Assembly: GCA_028279555.1 (NCBI GenBank)
Contig: JANQNO010000008.1
Coordinates: 62,001 to 126,000, forward strand
Direction of reading: 5' to 3'
Origin: Sphingorhabdus sp.
GTDB taxonomy: Bacteria > Pseudomonadota > Alphaproteobacteria > Sphingomonadales > Sphingomonadaceae
Length of the DNA: 64,000 nt
Shown: one piece after another, positions 46,721 through 55,753 of the stretch
Numbering within the stretch: the first letter of the stretch is position 1
Layout: the number at the start of each line of letters is the position of its first letter
Made by a program: the position numbers and the translations under genes
The notes under the pieces: generated by a model
Told to the model about the DNA's origin: nothing
Seen by the model: the letters and a program-made list of their open reading frames with translations, nothing else
The model's database searches: none

Positions 46721-47356
46721 TCATCCGCCCGGCGGAACTGGCAAGGGGTCATCATAGACGTTGCTGGGCTCTCCAGCACCATCCTCTGTGTCTTCAGCAA
46801 TATCGTCAATCATTTCCATGCGTTGGCGCGCTTCCGCCTCGCGGGCCTCGCGCTCGGCGCGGTCCTTCTCAAATTGCTGAACGCGCCGTTCGACCTCTTC
46901 GGCCTCGGCATCGATCTCGGCCAAGCGCTCGGCACGTTTTTGCGCGATCAAACGTCCGAACAACTTACCCAGATCCTGCTCTTTCTCGGCATAGGCTTTG
47001 TCGATCGCACCGAGACCGCAGCCAGTGAAGCCGCCAGCACCCGAAGGCGAGCAGCTCATAGTGCCGTCGCGGCCAACATATTTGTATGCCTGCACCCGCT
47101 GCGACCATGCCTCATTCTTCAGGTCGTTCGGGTTGTCTCGCAATTCCGCCGGAATGCGGTAACGATCCCCTTCGACCAGGATCACGCAAACCGTGATCAA
47201 ATCATCTGTGCTTTCAGGGCACTCATCATCCCCATAGATGATAAGCTGATTGATCTTCTCATCCTGCCCCTGCTTTTCGCCTGCACTTTCCTGCGCAGCG
47301 ACGGGAAGCGCGCTCAGCATTGCGATGGCTGCAAGGCAACTCGAAAAGCGGGTCAT
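46721..47356 (-). CDS. Exported coiled-coil protein of unknown function
   Basis: A 211-residue protein with a signal peptide (about residues 1-21, ending PVAAQ). Residues about 30-120 form a small cysteine-bearing domain (DDECPESTDDLITVCVI and MSCSPSGAGGFTGCG, four cysteines that could form two disulfides). Residues about 125-190 are a long charged helix (RLAEIDAEAEEVERRVQQ...). The tail is Pro/Gly-rich. The ATG at 47356 begins the signal peptide. A dsbB gene two genes upstream would suit a disulfide-containing exported protein. No family named. Confidence 0.72.
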   Translation of the reverse strand: MTRFSSCLAAIAMLSALPVAAQESAGEKQGQDEKINQLIIYGDDECPESTDDLITVCVILVEGDRYRIPAELRDNPNDLKNEAWSQRVQAYKYVGRDGTMSCSPSGAGGFTGCGLGAIDKAYAEKEQDLGKLFGRLIAQKRAERLAEIDAEAEEVERRVQQFEKDRAEREAREAEARQRMEMIDDIAEDTEDGAGEPSNVYDDPLPVPPGG

Positions 47357-47429
47357 AGCTTTACTCCTGTAGGTAGTGCTCGGCTTGGGGCAGATAGTAT
47401 GAATGCCGCCTGAAATACATTGTCCTGAA

Positions 47430-47987
47430 TCAAATTCGTTTTGAGAGCGATATTGCCGCACGGCAGCCAAGGCGGATAGCCGCACTCATTAACGGGTAGG
47501 CGGGGGCACGTTCTGCGCCTTGCGCAAGCGCCGCCTCTTTATGCTCCAACTCTTCCGCCTGAAATTCCGCAATTTTTTCAGATAGTTCTGGATCCGAATC
47601 GCCCAGGGCTTCCAGCTGTTCGGAATAGTGTTTGTCGATCTCGGTTTCGACCGCAACCGTGCAGGCCATGGCAGCTTCGGGTCCGATGGCGGCAGTCACC
47701 GCGCCCAGCGCAAACCCGGCCACATTCCAGACAGGCTGAAGCGCGGTAGGGCGGACCCCACGCTCGGCGATCATTTGATCAAAGGCAGCCAGATGACGCT
47801 CTTCCTGCTCGGCCATATGCCGGATACTACGCGACGCTTCATGCCGGTCGCCCAAAATAGCAAGCTGGCCTGCATAAATCCGCTCGGCACCATACTCGCC
47901 TGCCTGATTCACACGGATCATGCTTGCTATGCTTGCGTTGTCATCGCCAGCCAGTGGCATATCGTTCAGTCTTTTGCGTTTCGCCAT
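47430..47987 (-). CDS. coq7: Demethoxyubiquinone hydroxylase (Coq7 type)
   Basis: A 185-residue di-iron enzyme that adds the C6 hydroxyl in ubiquinone synthesis. The carboxylate/His ligands are readable in GEYGAERIYAGQL, AEQEERHLAAFD, VETEIDKHYSEQL and AEELEHKEAAL. It is a peripheral membrane protein. Alphaproteobacteria often use Coq7 in place of flavin-dependent UbiF. The ATG at 47987 lies inside the end of dsbB (22-base overlap), so the two are co-translated. It links functionally with ubiG at 37.6 kb. Confidence 0.95.
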   Translation of the reverse strand: MAKRKRLNDMPLAGDDNASIASMIRVNQAGEYGAERIYAGQLAILGDRHEASRSIRHMAEQEERHLAAFDQMIAERGVRPTALQPVWNVAGFALGAVTAAIGPEAAMACTVAVETEIDKHYSEQLEALGDSDPELSEKIAEFQAEELEHKEAALAQGAERAPAYPLMSAAIRLGCRAAISLSKRI

Positions 47988-48436
47988 ATTCCCATCAAGA
48001 TGACGATTGCGCCGCCGCAGGACAAGAGAAAATTATAGCCGGCAAGCGAAATGCCGAAAAGTGTCCAAGGCGCGACGTCGCAGCGGATCAACGGCGCATT
48101 CATGATATTATCGAGCGTATTGCCGTCGCCGATATTGCCCGTTGCGCAGCCCGTTATCCCTTCCCACCAGCCATATTCGACGCCAGCGTGAAAAGCGCCA
48201 ATTGCGCCGCTTGTCAAAATGGCAAACGCTGCCAGCGCAACCAGCATACGCTGCATGGCGGGATTCTTGACGACAAATGCCAAACCGGCAGGCACAAGCG
48301 CGGCAAAATGCGGCCAGCGCTGCCAGAGGCACATTTCACAAGGGTAGAGCCCAAAGCCATATTGCGAAACATAGGCCCCGGCCAGCAATCCTGCAGGTAG
48401 CAGAAAGGCCAGCAGCCGAAACAGTTTAAAGCTCAT
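47966..48436 (-). CDS. dsbB: Disulfide bond formation protein DsbB
   Basis: A 156-residue inner-membrane protein with four helices that reoxidises DsbA and passes electrons to quinone. Cys pair 1 is in LYPCEMCLWQRWPHF (near residue 32); pair 2 is split, ITGCATG and LIRCDVAPWTLFG. The ATG at 48436 (MSFKLFRLLAFLLP) gives the correct first helix; the longer frame to 48532 overlaps ctpA. It overlaps coq7, linking disulfide formation with quinone supply at the genetic level. No dsbA is seen here. Confidence 0.93.
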   Translation of the reverse strand: MSFKLFRLLAFLLPAGLLAGAYVSQYGFGLYPCEMCLWQRWPHFAALVPAGLAFVVKNPAMQRMLVALAAFAILTSGAIGAFHAGVEYGWWEGITGCATGNIGDGNTLDNIMNAPLIRCDVAPWTLFGISLAGYNFLLSCGGAIVILMGIWRNAKD

Positions 48437-48446
48437 TGCGCTTGGA

Positions 48447-49823
48447 TCAATTGCTACCCGACGGCGCAGCAGGCTTTTTCTTGGCGAGCCGCATGGTACC
48501 GTCGCCAAGGCGCTGCAAAGTCTCCATGGCATAATGCAGCTGAAAATCCTCGATGCCTTCCGCCTTCAACTCTTCGGCTGTTTTCTTGAAGCGCGGATCG
48601 TCGAGAGTGTCTTTTTCCACATCCTTGTCGTCGGTCATCAATTCATTGACCAGGTGACGCCGCAAGTCGGATTCGCGAATTTTGACGCGGCTTGCATAGT
48701 CAGGATCGGAGAGCTGCGGCACGGGAATATCCGGCTTTATCCCGCCTTCCTGCACCGAGCGGCCCGAAGGCAGATGATAACGCGCAATGGTCAACCTTAG
48801 GCCTGTATCGCGCGTTAAAGGCAGGACATTCTGCACCGAACCCTTGCCGAAGCTGCGTTCGCCCATCACGAGACCGCGATGATGGTCCTGCAATGCGCCT
48901 GCGACGATCTCGGATGCTGATGCCGATCCGGCATCGACCAGCACAATCACCGGAGCGCCTCTCGTTACGTCGCCGGGAACCATGCTTTCGGCGAACCAGC
49001 GCTGAATATCGCCGCGCTTGCGCCCACGCTCGGAAACAATCTCTCCATTGTCAAGAAACACATCCGAAACGGCAACGGCTTCCTGCAGGATGCCGCCGGG
49101 ATTGGAACGCAAATCGACGACATACCCCAGCGGCTTCTCGCCCAAGGAGCGCTGAACCCCGCGCACAGCCTCTGCGACATCCTTACCGGTGCTGTCGGAA
49201 AATGCCGTAATCGTGATCAGCCCGATTTTGTCCTGCACTTTCCAACGTACCGGCTTCAGTTCAATGACCGCACGGGTAATGGTGACGTCGAATGGCGCAT
49301 CCCTGCCGGGACGTACAACGGTCAGTTTGATCGACGTGCCCGGCTCGCCGCGCATCGCCTGAACCGCTTCATCCAGCGTACCCCCGACAATCAGCTTGCC
49401 GTCAAGGTGGGTGATATAATCACCTGATTTCATACCCGCCTTGTCCGCCGGCGTATCAGCGGTTGGCGCAATCACCTTCACTGCGCCATCTTCCATGGTC
49501 ACCGACAGGCCAAGCCCGCCATACTCGCCATCGATCTGCGTTTGCAGATTTTCGAAATCGCTCCGATTGAGAAAGCCGCTATGTGCATCAAGGCTGGAGA
49601 GCATGCCTTGAATGGCCCCCTCCATAAGCTGCTTGTCCTTCACTTCGTCCACATAATTGGCCTTCACCTTCTTGTAGACAGCGAGGAACTGTTCCAGCTC
49701 ACGGTAAAGTTCTTCCTTCTCTGCGTCGGCCCGCGATTGCGCTTGCGCCTGAATGCCGTAGGTCGCACTACCCGCCACCAATGCCAAGGCCATTGCCGAT
49801 GCCCAAAAGATATTCTTTTTCAT
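48447..49823 (-). CDS. ctpA: C-terminal processing protease (S41)
   Basis: A 458-residue exported serine protease that trims C-termini of envelope proteins. It has a signal peptide (about residues 1-29), a PDZ domain (about 90-175, GLGLSVTMEDGAVKVI, SGDYITHLDGK) and the S41 protease domain. The catalytic Ser is in LVDAGSASASEIVAGAL (near residue 300) and the Lys in MGERSFGKGSVQN (near 325). It lies downstream of the EnvC-like gene on the same strand, a common alphaproteobacterial neighbourhood, and just upstream of dsbB. Confidence 0.95.
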   Translation of the reverse strand: MKKNIFWASAMALALVAGSATYGIQAQAQSRADAEKEELYRELEQFLAVYKKVKANYVDEVKDKQLMEGAIQGMLSSLDAHSGFLNRSDFENLQTQIDGEYGGLGLSVTMEDGAVKVIAPTADTPADKAGMKSGDYITHLDGKLIVGGTLDEAVQAMRGEPGTSIKLTVVRPGRDAPFDVTITRAVIELKPVRWKVQDKIGLITITAFSDSTGKDVAEAVRGVQRSLGEKPLGYVVDLRSNPGGILQEAVAVSDVFLDNGEIVSERGRKRGDIQRWFAESMVPGDVTRGAPVIVLVDAGSASASEIVAGALQDHHRGLVMGERSFGKGSVQNVLPLTRDTGLRLTIARYHLPSGRSVQEGGIKPDIPVPQLSDPDYASRVKIRESDLRRHLVNELMTDDKDVEKDTLDDPRFKKTAEELKAEGIEDFQLHYAMETLQRLGDGTMRLAKKKPAAPSGSN

Positions 49824-49950
49824 ACCGCTTCTCTATCCTGCTCGCGACTCTTGCTCTCACCACCAGGCCATAGCCCGCCCAGCATATTGGTGAAAGCATG
49901 TTTACCACAAATGAACACCAACTGTCGGCCAGCGGATCGCTCTTGAGCGT

Positions 49951-51105
49951 TCAAAGAAGCATTGCCGCGATGTCGATGACACGCCCTTTTCTGCGCAACT
50001 CGAAGGATATTTCGCTTTCCTCCGATCCTGTTTGTCCGATCACGTCGCCTTGGCCGACCTGCTCGCCTTCATCGACGGCTAGCGATCCCAAATTGGTGAC
50101 CAGCGTTGTCCAGCCACCGTCATGTTCGATGATTACGATCTGCCCGTAGCTGCGATAGATTCCGGCAAAGGCAACGCGCCCCCCGGCCGGCGCAACAACG
50201 TCTGATTCTGCCGGCAGAGCAATCTTGACTCCCCGCTCCCGATAACCTGTTTGGTTTATTTCACTAAATCCAAGAACCAAATCTGCATCGTCCGGCAATC
50301 GATAAGCACCACTATTTTGTCTCGGCCCGGAATCTTTCCTGCGCAAAACCGGTCCGTCCAGCGCTGCGAGATCCGCCGCTCTCTCGCCGCTCAGCCTTGC
50401 CGTATCGATTTCTTCGACAATATCCCTGGCGCGTTCGCCTTGTGCTATCGCGCGCTCGAATTCAGCTGCAGCGCTGGCACTCAGAGCGCCCGCCCTATTG
50501 CGGTTCGATCGTTCCAGCTGCGCCAACGACTTTTGCCTGTTCTGCAATTGCTGGCCGGCTTGCCTAAGCGATTCCGTTGCAATTTCTTCTTGCCGGCGCA
50601 GTTCTTTTTGAACCGAGATTTGCTGCTTGAGAACCGCTGTCCGTCGATCGATCTCGGGCTGGACGCTGTCCAGGACTGCGCGCAGATGGACATAGTCGCG
50701 GCGGCTACCGGGCTGTGCCAGCAGAAAAGTCGCAGGCCTGTTTGTTAGTTGAAACAGGGCAGCATTGAGCCGCAAGAGCGGTTCGGTTTCACGCCCCAGC
50801 TCGGCCTGCTGCCTGCTTTGCCGCCGGTTGATAATCGCGATCCTTGCCCGTGCCGCCTGAATCTGCGCATTGGCTGCATCTATCTCGGCAGAAAGCACCG
50901 CGCGCTGCGCAAGCAGCCGGTCTGCCGCGCCGCTCGCATTGGCAGCTTCCTGCCGCAAACGCTCGCTTCTCTCCTCAGCGGCATTGGCGCGCGTTTTGGC
51001 TTCACGGAGCGCCGCCTGCTGCTCGCTTCCCGTCTGCGCCGATAGCGCCGCACCCAAGGCAATGGGGACCGCAGCGAGGATGAGAAAGGCGACCGGATAT
51101 TTCAC
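49951..51105 (-). CDS. envC: EnvC-like murein hydrolase activator with degenerate LytM domain
   Basis: A 384-residue exported protein: signal peptide (about residues 1-21), a long coiled coil (about 25-250, rich in Ala, Glu, Arg and Gln) and a C-terminal LytM-like domain. In the LytM part the zinc ligands are missing: the expected H-x3-D is replaced by KIALPAESD, Y-x-H-L by TLVTNLG and H-x-H by EISFELR. EnvC proteins of this kind do not cut murein but activate amidases at division. The GTG at 51105 has GGGAAGGGTAGG upstream and begins the signal peptide. It starts 4 bases after the rlmH stop. Confidence 0.87.
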   Translation of the reverse strand: MKYPVAFLILAAVPIALGAALSAQTGSEQQAALREAKTRANAAEERSERLRQEAANASGAADRLLAQRAVLSAEIDAANAQIQAARARIAIINRRQSRQQAELGRETEPLLRLNAALFQLTNRPATFLLAQPGSRRDYVHLRAVLDSVQPEIDRRTAVLKQQISVQKELRRQEEIATESLRQAGQQLQNRQKSLAQLERSNRNRAGALSASAAAEFERAIAQGERARDIVEEIDTARLSGERAADLAALDGPVLRRKDSGPRQNSGAYRLPDDADLVLGFSEINQTGYRERGVKIALPAESDVVAPAGGRVAFAGIYRSYGQIVIIEHDGGWTTLVTNLGSLAVDEGEQVGQGDVIGQTGSEESEISFELRRKGRVIDIAAMLL

Positions 51106-51109
51106 GGCC

Positions 51110-51535
51110 CTACCCTTCCCTATGATAGGGGTGGTTGGCAAGTATCGATGTCGCGCGGTAGAGTTGCTCAGCCAGCATCGCTCGCGCCAAAAGATGCGGC
51201 CATGTCGCCTGTCCAAAGGCAATCACTTCGTCGGCCTGGCTGCGCTCTTTGTCGTCGAAACCATCCGCGCCGCCGATCAGAAAGCGGGCTTCGCGCACCC
51301 CGGAATCACGCCATTTTTCTAGCATCTTCGCAATTTTCACTGAATTTTTCTGGTTGCCCTTTTCGTCGAGCAGAACGGTCTTGACCGGCCGGTCTTTCTC
51401 GGGCGGAAACTTGCCTCCCATATCGGGCAGCTCGGTCAGCTTCACCGGCCAGTTTATGCGACCGAGATAACGGTCGACCAGCTCTTTTTCAGGAGAGCGC
51501 CCGATCTTGCCGCGCGCGATGATATGCAATCGCAC
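51110..51535 (-). CDS. rlmH: 23S rRNA pseudouridine-1915 N3-methyltransferase
   Basis: Methylates pseudouridine 1915 in helix 69 of 23S rRNA on assembled ribosomes. The 141-residue SPOUT knot protein begins MRLHIIARGKIGRSPEKEL and has the cofactor knot FLIGGADGFDDKERSQ and the end LLARAMLAEQLYRA..NHPYHR. The start is GTG at 51535. Length is slightly below the usual 155. It lies between rsfS and envC; the rsfS-rlmH order is widely conserved. Confidence 0.95.
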   Translation of the reverse strand: MRLHIIARGKIGRSPEKELVDRYLGRINWPVKLTELPDMGGKFPPEKDRPVKTVLLDEKGNQKNSVKIAKMLEKWRDSGVREARFLIGGADGFDDKERSQADEVIAFGQATWPHLLARAMLAEQLYRATSILANHPYHREG

Positions 51536-51565
51536 GGTCGCCCTGTCCTCGAATTCCCGCCCGCC

Positions 51566-51973
51566 TTACTGGCGCGCGGCAGCGACCCCTGGCGCATCGC
51601 CAAAGGCCCACATACGCTCGAGATTATAGAAGCTGCGGACCTCGGGACGAAAGAGATGCACGATCACATCTTCCGCATCGATCAGCACCCAGTCCGCAGT
51701 CGGCAGCCCCTCGATCCGAGCATTGCGCCCGGCTTTCTTGATGCGTTCAGCAAGCTTTTGCGCAATGGAGGTGACCTGCCGGCTTGAGCGCCCGCTGGCA
51801 ACCACCATATGGTCAGCTATGCTGCTTTTACCTTCAAGGGGGATGCTGACGACTTCCTGTGCCTGGTCATCGTCGAGCGATTTGAGAATGAGCTTGTGAA
51901 GCTCGGTTGCGGAGAGCATTTCTCCTTTTGCATCCGCTGCGTCGTTAGCGGGACGCTCTTGCATATCGATCAA
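51566..51973 (-). CDS. rsfS: Ribosomal silencing factor
   Basis: Binds uL14 on the large subunit and blocks subunit joining when nutrients are low. The 135-residue protein has the DUF143 core: LILKSLDDDQAQEVVSIPLEGKSSIADHMVVASGRSSRQV (51771-51890), then ADWVLIDAEDVIVHLF. TTG at 51973 is taken because GAGGAG lies 6 bases before it; an ATG three codons later is the alternative. It is 10 bases downstream of nadD, a pairing conserved across bacteria. Confidence 0.95.
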   Translation of the reverse strand: MIDMQERPANDAADAKGEMLSATELHKLILKSLDDDQAQEVVSIPLEGKSSIADHMVVASGRSSRQVTSIAQKLAERIKKAGRNARIEGLPTADWVLIDAEDVIVHLFRPEVRSFYNLERMWAFGDAPGVAAARQ

Positions 51974-51983
51974 AAATCACTCC

Positions 51984-52616
51984 TCATGTATGAACAAGCC
52001 GTCTTGTGACAGCATCCCGGATGCTGCCTGTTGCATAATCTTCAAACCAGTCGGGATCGGCCTTTCGCAACGCGGTTGCCGAACGTGGATCGGGTCGAAA
52101 GCGCAAAAATACAAGCGCTGGCCTGCTCCATTGTGTCCAGTTCCTAATCTGGTCCGGACGCCGGACAAATCGTCTGAACCAGGCCATTGCAGGCCCTGCA
52201 ACAGCATCGCCATTATAGCCGGGTCGGGCGATGACTGCAATCGGCATAATTCTTGCGATCTCGCGCCAGTCCTTCCATCGGTGGAACTGCCCCAGATTGT
52301 CCGCGCCCATGATCCAGACAAAGCGATGCCCGGGATAGCGCCGGACCAGCTTTTTTAAGGTATTGACGGTAAAGCGCGTTCCTAATTCCCGTTCGATCGC
52401 GGTTGGCCTTATCCTGCTTATTCGCGCCATCCGGCGCGCCGATGCGAGCCGGGCAGCAAGCGGTGCCATGCTTTTTTGGGGCTTCAGAGGATTACCAGGC
52501 GAGACGAGCCACCACACCTCATCAAGCTGCAATTCGTCCATCACCCGCAGGCTTATCGAGCGGTGCCCGCCATGTGCCGGATTGAAGGAGCCGCCAAGAA
52601 GGCCAACTATGGTCAA
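51984..52616 (-). CDS. nadD: Nicotinate-nucleotide adenylyltransferase
   Basis: Joins nicotinate mononucleotide with ATP to form deamido-NAD. The 210-residue nucleotidyltransferase starts with the signature GLLGGSFNPAHGGHRSIS, where the His-x-x-His is GGHRS-like, and has the second motif MGADNLGQFHRWKDW and the ISRIRPTAIE stretch. The start is TTG at 52616 overlapping the proA TGA (TTGA); no ATG exists before the first motif other than one at 52649 well inside proA. Coupling to proA is tight. Confidence 0.92.
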   Translation of the reverse strand: MTIVGLLGGSFNPAHGGHRSISLRVMDELQLDEVWWLVSPGNPLKPQKSMAPLAARLASARRMARISRIRPTAIERELGTRFTVNTLKKLVRRYPGHRFVWIMGADNLGQFHRWKDWREIARIMPIAVIARPGYNGDAVAGPAMAWFRRFVRRPDQIRNWTQWSRPALVFLRFRPDPRSATALRKADPDWFEDYATGSIRDAVTRRLVHT

Positions 52617-53866
52617 GATCTTGCTTGCCCATCGCCACGCACGACCCATTTGTAGGTCGTCAGACCCTCCAGAGCGACCGGACCGCGTGCATGCAGCCGT
52701 CCTGTTCCGATACCGATCTCCGCACCGAGACCGAACTCGCCTCCATCGGCAAACTGCGTCGATGCGTTATGCATCACGATAGCACTATCGACGTCGGCCA
52801 GGAATCTGTCCGCAGCATTTTTGTCTTCCGCGATAATCGCATCAGTATGGCCCGAGCCATGCGCGGCAATATGCGCCATGGCGTCGTCCAGATCCGAAAC
52901 AAGGCGAGCCGACAAGACGGGCGCAAGATATTCGGTACCCCAATCTGTTTCGCTTGCGGACACGGCGCGGGGTTCGACCTCCAGCAACGCATCATCCACG
53001 CGCAACTCGCATCCTGCATCGATGAGCGCGGAAAGGAGCTCTTGCGGCGCTGTAAAATCCTGATCGATCAGCAACGTCTCCATCGCGCCGCATATTCCCG
53101 TTCGTCGCATTTTGGCGTTCACCACGATTTCGCGTGCCATTTCGCGGTCAGCCGAGGCATGAACATAAGTGTGGCAGATTCCATCAAGATGCGCGAGCAC
53201 CGGCACTCGCGCCTCATCCTGCACCCGTTCCACCAGCGATTTTCCGCCGCGCGGAATGATCATGTCGATCATGCCCTGCGCCTTCAGCATCGCGCCCACC
53301 GCGCCTCGATCCTGGGTAGTAACAAGCTGCACCGCGCCTTCCGGAACGCCGCCTTCGACAAGGCCTTTTACGAAGGCTTCATGAATCGCTCTATTGCTGT
53401 TCACAGCTTCGCTTCCGCCGCGCAAAATGACGGCATTGCCCGAGCGAATAGCCAGCGCCGCCGCATCTGCGGTCACATTGGGACGACTTTCGTAAATGAT
53501 ACCAATTACGCCAATGGGTATCCGGACACGCCGCAATTTCAGTCCATTGGGCGGAGAGGCCTCATCGATCACTTGGCCCAATGGACTTTCAAGGTCGGCA
53601 ACATCCGCAACCGCGATGGCCATAGCGTCGATCCTGCTCTCGTCGAGCATCAGCCGATCCTGCATGGCGTCGCTCAAACCAGCATCTTTCGCAGCCGCCA
53701 TGTCGATAGCGTTGGCGGCCATAATATCGGGGGCAGCCTTGCGCAATGCGTCCGAAGCCAAGTTGAGCGCCCGTCCGCGCGCAGCATCGCCAAGCTTGGC
53801 CAACCCGCCTCGCGCATTTCTGGCTCGCCCAGCCATTTCAGATACAAGCTTAACTGTGTCCGTCAT
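52613..53866 (-). CDS. proA: Gamma-glutamyl phosphate reductase
   Basis: Second step of proline synthesis: reduces gamma-glutamyl phosphate with NADPH. The 417-residue aldehyde-dehydrogenase-fold protein includes IGVIGIIYESRPNVTADAAALAIRSGNAVILRGGSEA (53396-53506), the catalytic Cys in RRTGICGAMETLLID (near residue 255) and the C-terminal EFGLGAEIGIGT ... ALEGLTTYKWVVRG. proB is not adjacent. It is the first gene of a leftward series with nadD, rsfS, rlmH and envC. The promoter should lie in the 300-base gap upstream, shared divergently with the M23 gene. Confidence 0.97.
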   Translation of the reverse strand: MTDTVKLVSEMAGRARNARGGLAKLGDAARGRALNLASDALRKAAPDIMAANAIDMAAAKDAGLSDAMQDRLMLDESRIDAMAIAVADVADLESPLGQVIDEASPPNGLKLRRVRIPIGVIGIIYESRPNVTADAAALAIRSGNAVILRGGSEAVNSNRAIHEAFVKGLVEGGVPEGAVQLVTTQDRGAVGAMLKAQGMIDMIIPRGGKSLVERVQDEARVPVLAHLDGICHTYVHASADREMAREIVVNAKMRRTGICGAMETLLIDQDFTAPQELLSALIDAGCELRVDDALLEVEPRAVSASETDWGTEYLAPVLSARLVSDLDDAMAHIAAHGSGHTDAIIAEDKNAADRFLADVDSAIVMHNASTQFADGGEFGLGAEIGIGTGRLHARGPVALEGLTTYKWVVRGDGQARS

Positions 53867-54168
53867 GCTGCTCTCCTAAGGCGCCAATGCTGCAGAGGAA
53901 AGAGTTTCCGGGGTTGAACGGCAAATGTAGCGATTCGGCGCTGCAGCATGTTGGCTGATTCTTCAGCAAAATATTGTAAAATATAAGGAACTTTACCAAT
54001 GATAGGCTGAAACGCCGAATTGACCGAATCTCCGGCAAAGCACCGGAAATGCTTGGCTTTTGGCATTTCATCGTGCGATTAACTCGATTCGTGGCAGATT
54101 CGAATGCGGGATTCGCGCGAGGTCAGGATTCCTGCTAACTGCCGCGCAAATATAAAACGGGGTGGGTC
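53867..54168. other. AT-rich divergent promoter region (proA / M23 peptidase)
   Basis: 302 bases between the divergent starts, noticeably AT-richer in the middle (AAAATATTGTAAAATATAAG near 53968). It should hold both promoters. A short stem CCGGcaaagcaCCGG sits near 54031-54045. I could not fit a confident -35/-10 pair or a known operator, and no gene is supported. Confidence 0.5.
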
Positions 54169-55329
54169 GTGAGCCTAAGAATGAAGTTCAGCAGCCTGAA
54201 AGAGAGGCTGGCCGACTGGTTTGTTGATCGCGAATTTTTTATGCGCGCAAACGGGCAGGTCAAATTCCTCAAAATTTCGGCAAAATTGCAGCGCCGTGTG
54301 GCGACCATAGCCGCTGTCGGCGTGGGTGTGACCGCCGTGACAATGGCCGGCCTCGCCATCAATCAGGTCAGTGTGTCCTTCGAACGTATGGCGCTTTCAA
54401 CCAAGGAAGCGCGAATCCAGTCGGCCGAGGAGCGCGTTGAAAAATATCGCGATTCGATTCAAGACGTCACACAGGAGCTGAAACAGCGGCAGGACATGAT
54501 TGAAAGCGTCTCGCGCGAATATCTGAAGGAAGCTCCCGCAGCCGCGCCAGGCGATGCAGAGGTCGACGGCGATGAAACTGTGCGCAAGATCAGTGCTTCA
54601 ATCCCCGAGGCGGCAGCGCTCGCCCGTATCGAAGCCCGTCAGATTATTTTTGCCCAGCGCATGACCAAGGTCGCGGAACAACGCGCCAGGCGGGCGGCAG
54701 ACGCAATCCGTAAATATGGAATCGACCCCGACATGCTGATCGGTAAAAGGGAAAGCGCTCGCGGTGGTCCCTTTATTCCATTCTTCGGCAGCAAGGAAAA
54801 GGAGTTGACCGACCCCCGTTTCGATAAGCTTGCTGCTGCTCTGGAACGGATGAAACGGATGGAAAGATCGCTGGCCAGTATACCGACGACGATGCCTGCA
54901 ACGATCAAGAGAATCTCGTCCTATTACGGTTATCGCCGCGATCCGTTTACCGGTGCCAGCGCCATGCATAGTGGTGTAGACTTTACAGCGCCGCATGGCA
55001 CGCCCATCCTTGCGGCGGCAGATGGTGTTGTCACCAGGGTAGGGTGGCAAGGCGGCTATGGTAAGACCATCGACGTTACACATGCTGACGGTCTGGTAAC
55101 GCGTTATGCGCATCTTTCGGGCTATGACGTGAATGAGGGACAGAAGGTCTCGCGCGGCGCGAAAATTGGGCGTATGGGTAATACGGGTCGCTCCACAGGT
55201 ACGCATCTCCATTTTGAGGTGCGTCTGAATGGAAGAGCCGTTAACCCAATGAAATTCCTGGAGTTTAATCCCGATGTTCTCGAAGTCAAAAACAACCGCC
55301 GAACCCGTCGCTCCGCCTCGGAGTCGTGA
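54169..55329 (+). CDS. Membrane-anchored M23 endopeptidase (LmdC-like)
   Basis: A 386-residue protein with a short basic cytosolic end, one membrane helix (about residues 43-65), a coiled coil (about 70-120) and a C-terminal M23/LytM domain (about 255-370) in the periplasm. The zinc ligands are complete: HSGVD (His267, Asp271) and HLHFE (His346, His348), with YAHLS between. It should therefore cut peptidoglycan cross-links. The start is GTG at 54169 with a GGGGTGGG stretch before it. It overlaps the bactofilin gene by 56 bases. In Hyphomonas a bactofilin works with such an M23 enzyme (LmdC) to shape the cell; the same pairing is inferred here. Confidence 0.9.
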   Translation: MSLRMKFSSLKERLADWFVDREFFMRANGQVKFLKISAKLQRRVATIAAVGVGVTAVTMAGLAINQVSVSFERMALSTKEARIQSAEERVEKYRDSIQDVTQELKQRQDMIESVSREYLKEAPAAAPGDAEVDGDETVRKISASIPEAAALARIEARQIIFAQRMTKVAEQRARRAADAIRKYGIDPDMLIGKRESARGGPFIPFFGSKEKELTDPRFDKLAAALERMKRMERSLASIPTTMPATIKRISSYYGYRRDPFTGASAMHSGVDFTAPHGTPILAAADGVVTRVGWQGGYGKTIDVTHADGLVTRYAHLSGYDVNEGQKVSRGAKIGRMGNTGRSTGTHLHFEVRLNGRAVNPMKFLEFNPDVLEVKNNRRTRRSASES

Positions 55330-55747
55330 AAGCGTGGCGAGTAGCGGTCATACTTTTTCCATGATTGCGTCAGATGTCGAGATTGTCGGAAATGTCTCGG
55401 CAAAAGTAGATCTGCATATCGATGGCAAGATTCAGGGTGACGTGACTTGCGGATCACTTGTGCAAGGCGAGAGTAGCGTCATCGCAGGGAAGGTCGTTGC
55501 CGAATCGGCCAAGCTTTCGGGGCAGGTCGATGGCTCGATCGAGGCCGGAGATCTCGTCATCGAGGCGAGCGCGCGTATCAAGGGCGATGTGTCCTATGAA
55601 AGCCTGACGATAGCTCCTGGCGGGCAGGTCGAGGGCAAATTCAAGCACAAGGCCCCAGGGGGCGGACCGAATTTGCGCAAGAGTACGGTCGATCCGAAGC
55701 TGAAGGAAGAACCGCTGGTTCTGGATGACGAAGCCAAGGTTGCCTGA
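55274..55747 (+). CDS. bacA: Bactofilin
   Basis: A 157-residue cytoskeletal protein that polymerises without nucleotide on the inner face of the membrane. The disordered ends flank a right-handed beta-helix (about residues 30-125) made of short turns such as DVEIVGNVSAKVDLHIDGKIQGDV and KLSGQVDGSIEAGDLVIEAS. The N-terminal MFSKSKT may be a membrane-targeting tail. It begins inside the end of the M23 gene (56-base overlap), so the two are translationally linked. It would position the peptidase and local wall synthesis. Confidence 0.93.
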   Translation: MFSKSKTTAEPVAPPRSRESVASSGHTFSMIASDVEIVGNVSAKVDLHIDGKIQGDVTCGSLVQGESSVIAGKVVAESAKLSGQVDGSIEAGDLVIEASARIKGDVSYESLTIAPGGQVEGKFKHKAPGGGPNLRKSTVDPKLKEEPLVLDDEAKVA

Positions 55748-55753
55748 GCGGCT

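Noticed and set aside
52625-53917. A 430-codon forward frame antisense to proA
   Set aside because: Shadow frame; its translation is rich in His, Arg and Ser without any motif.
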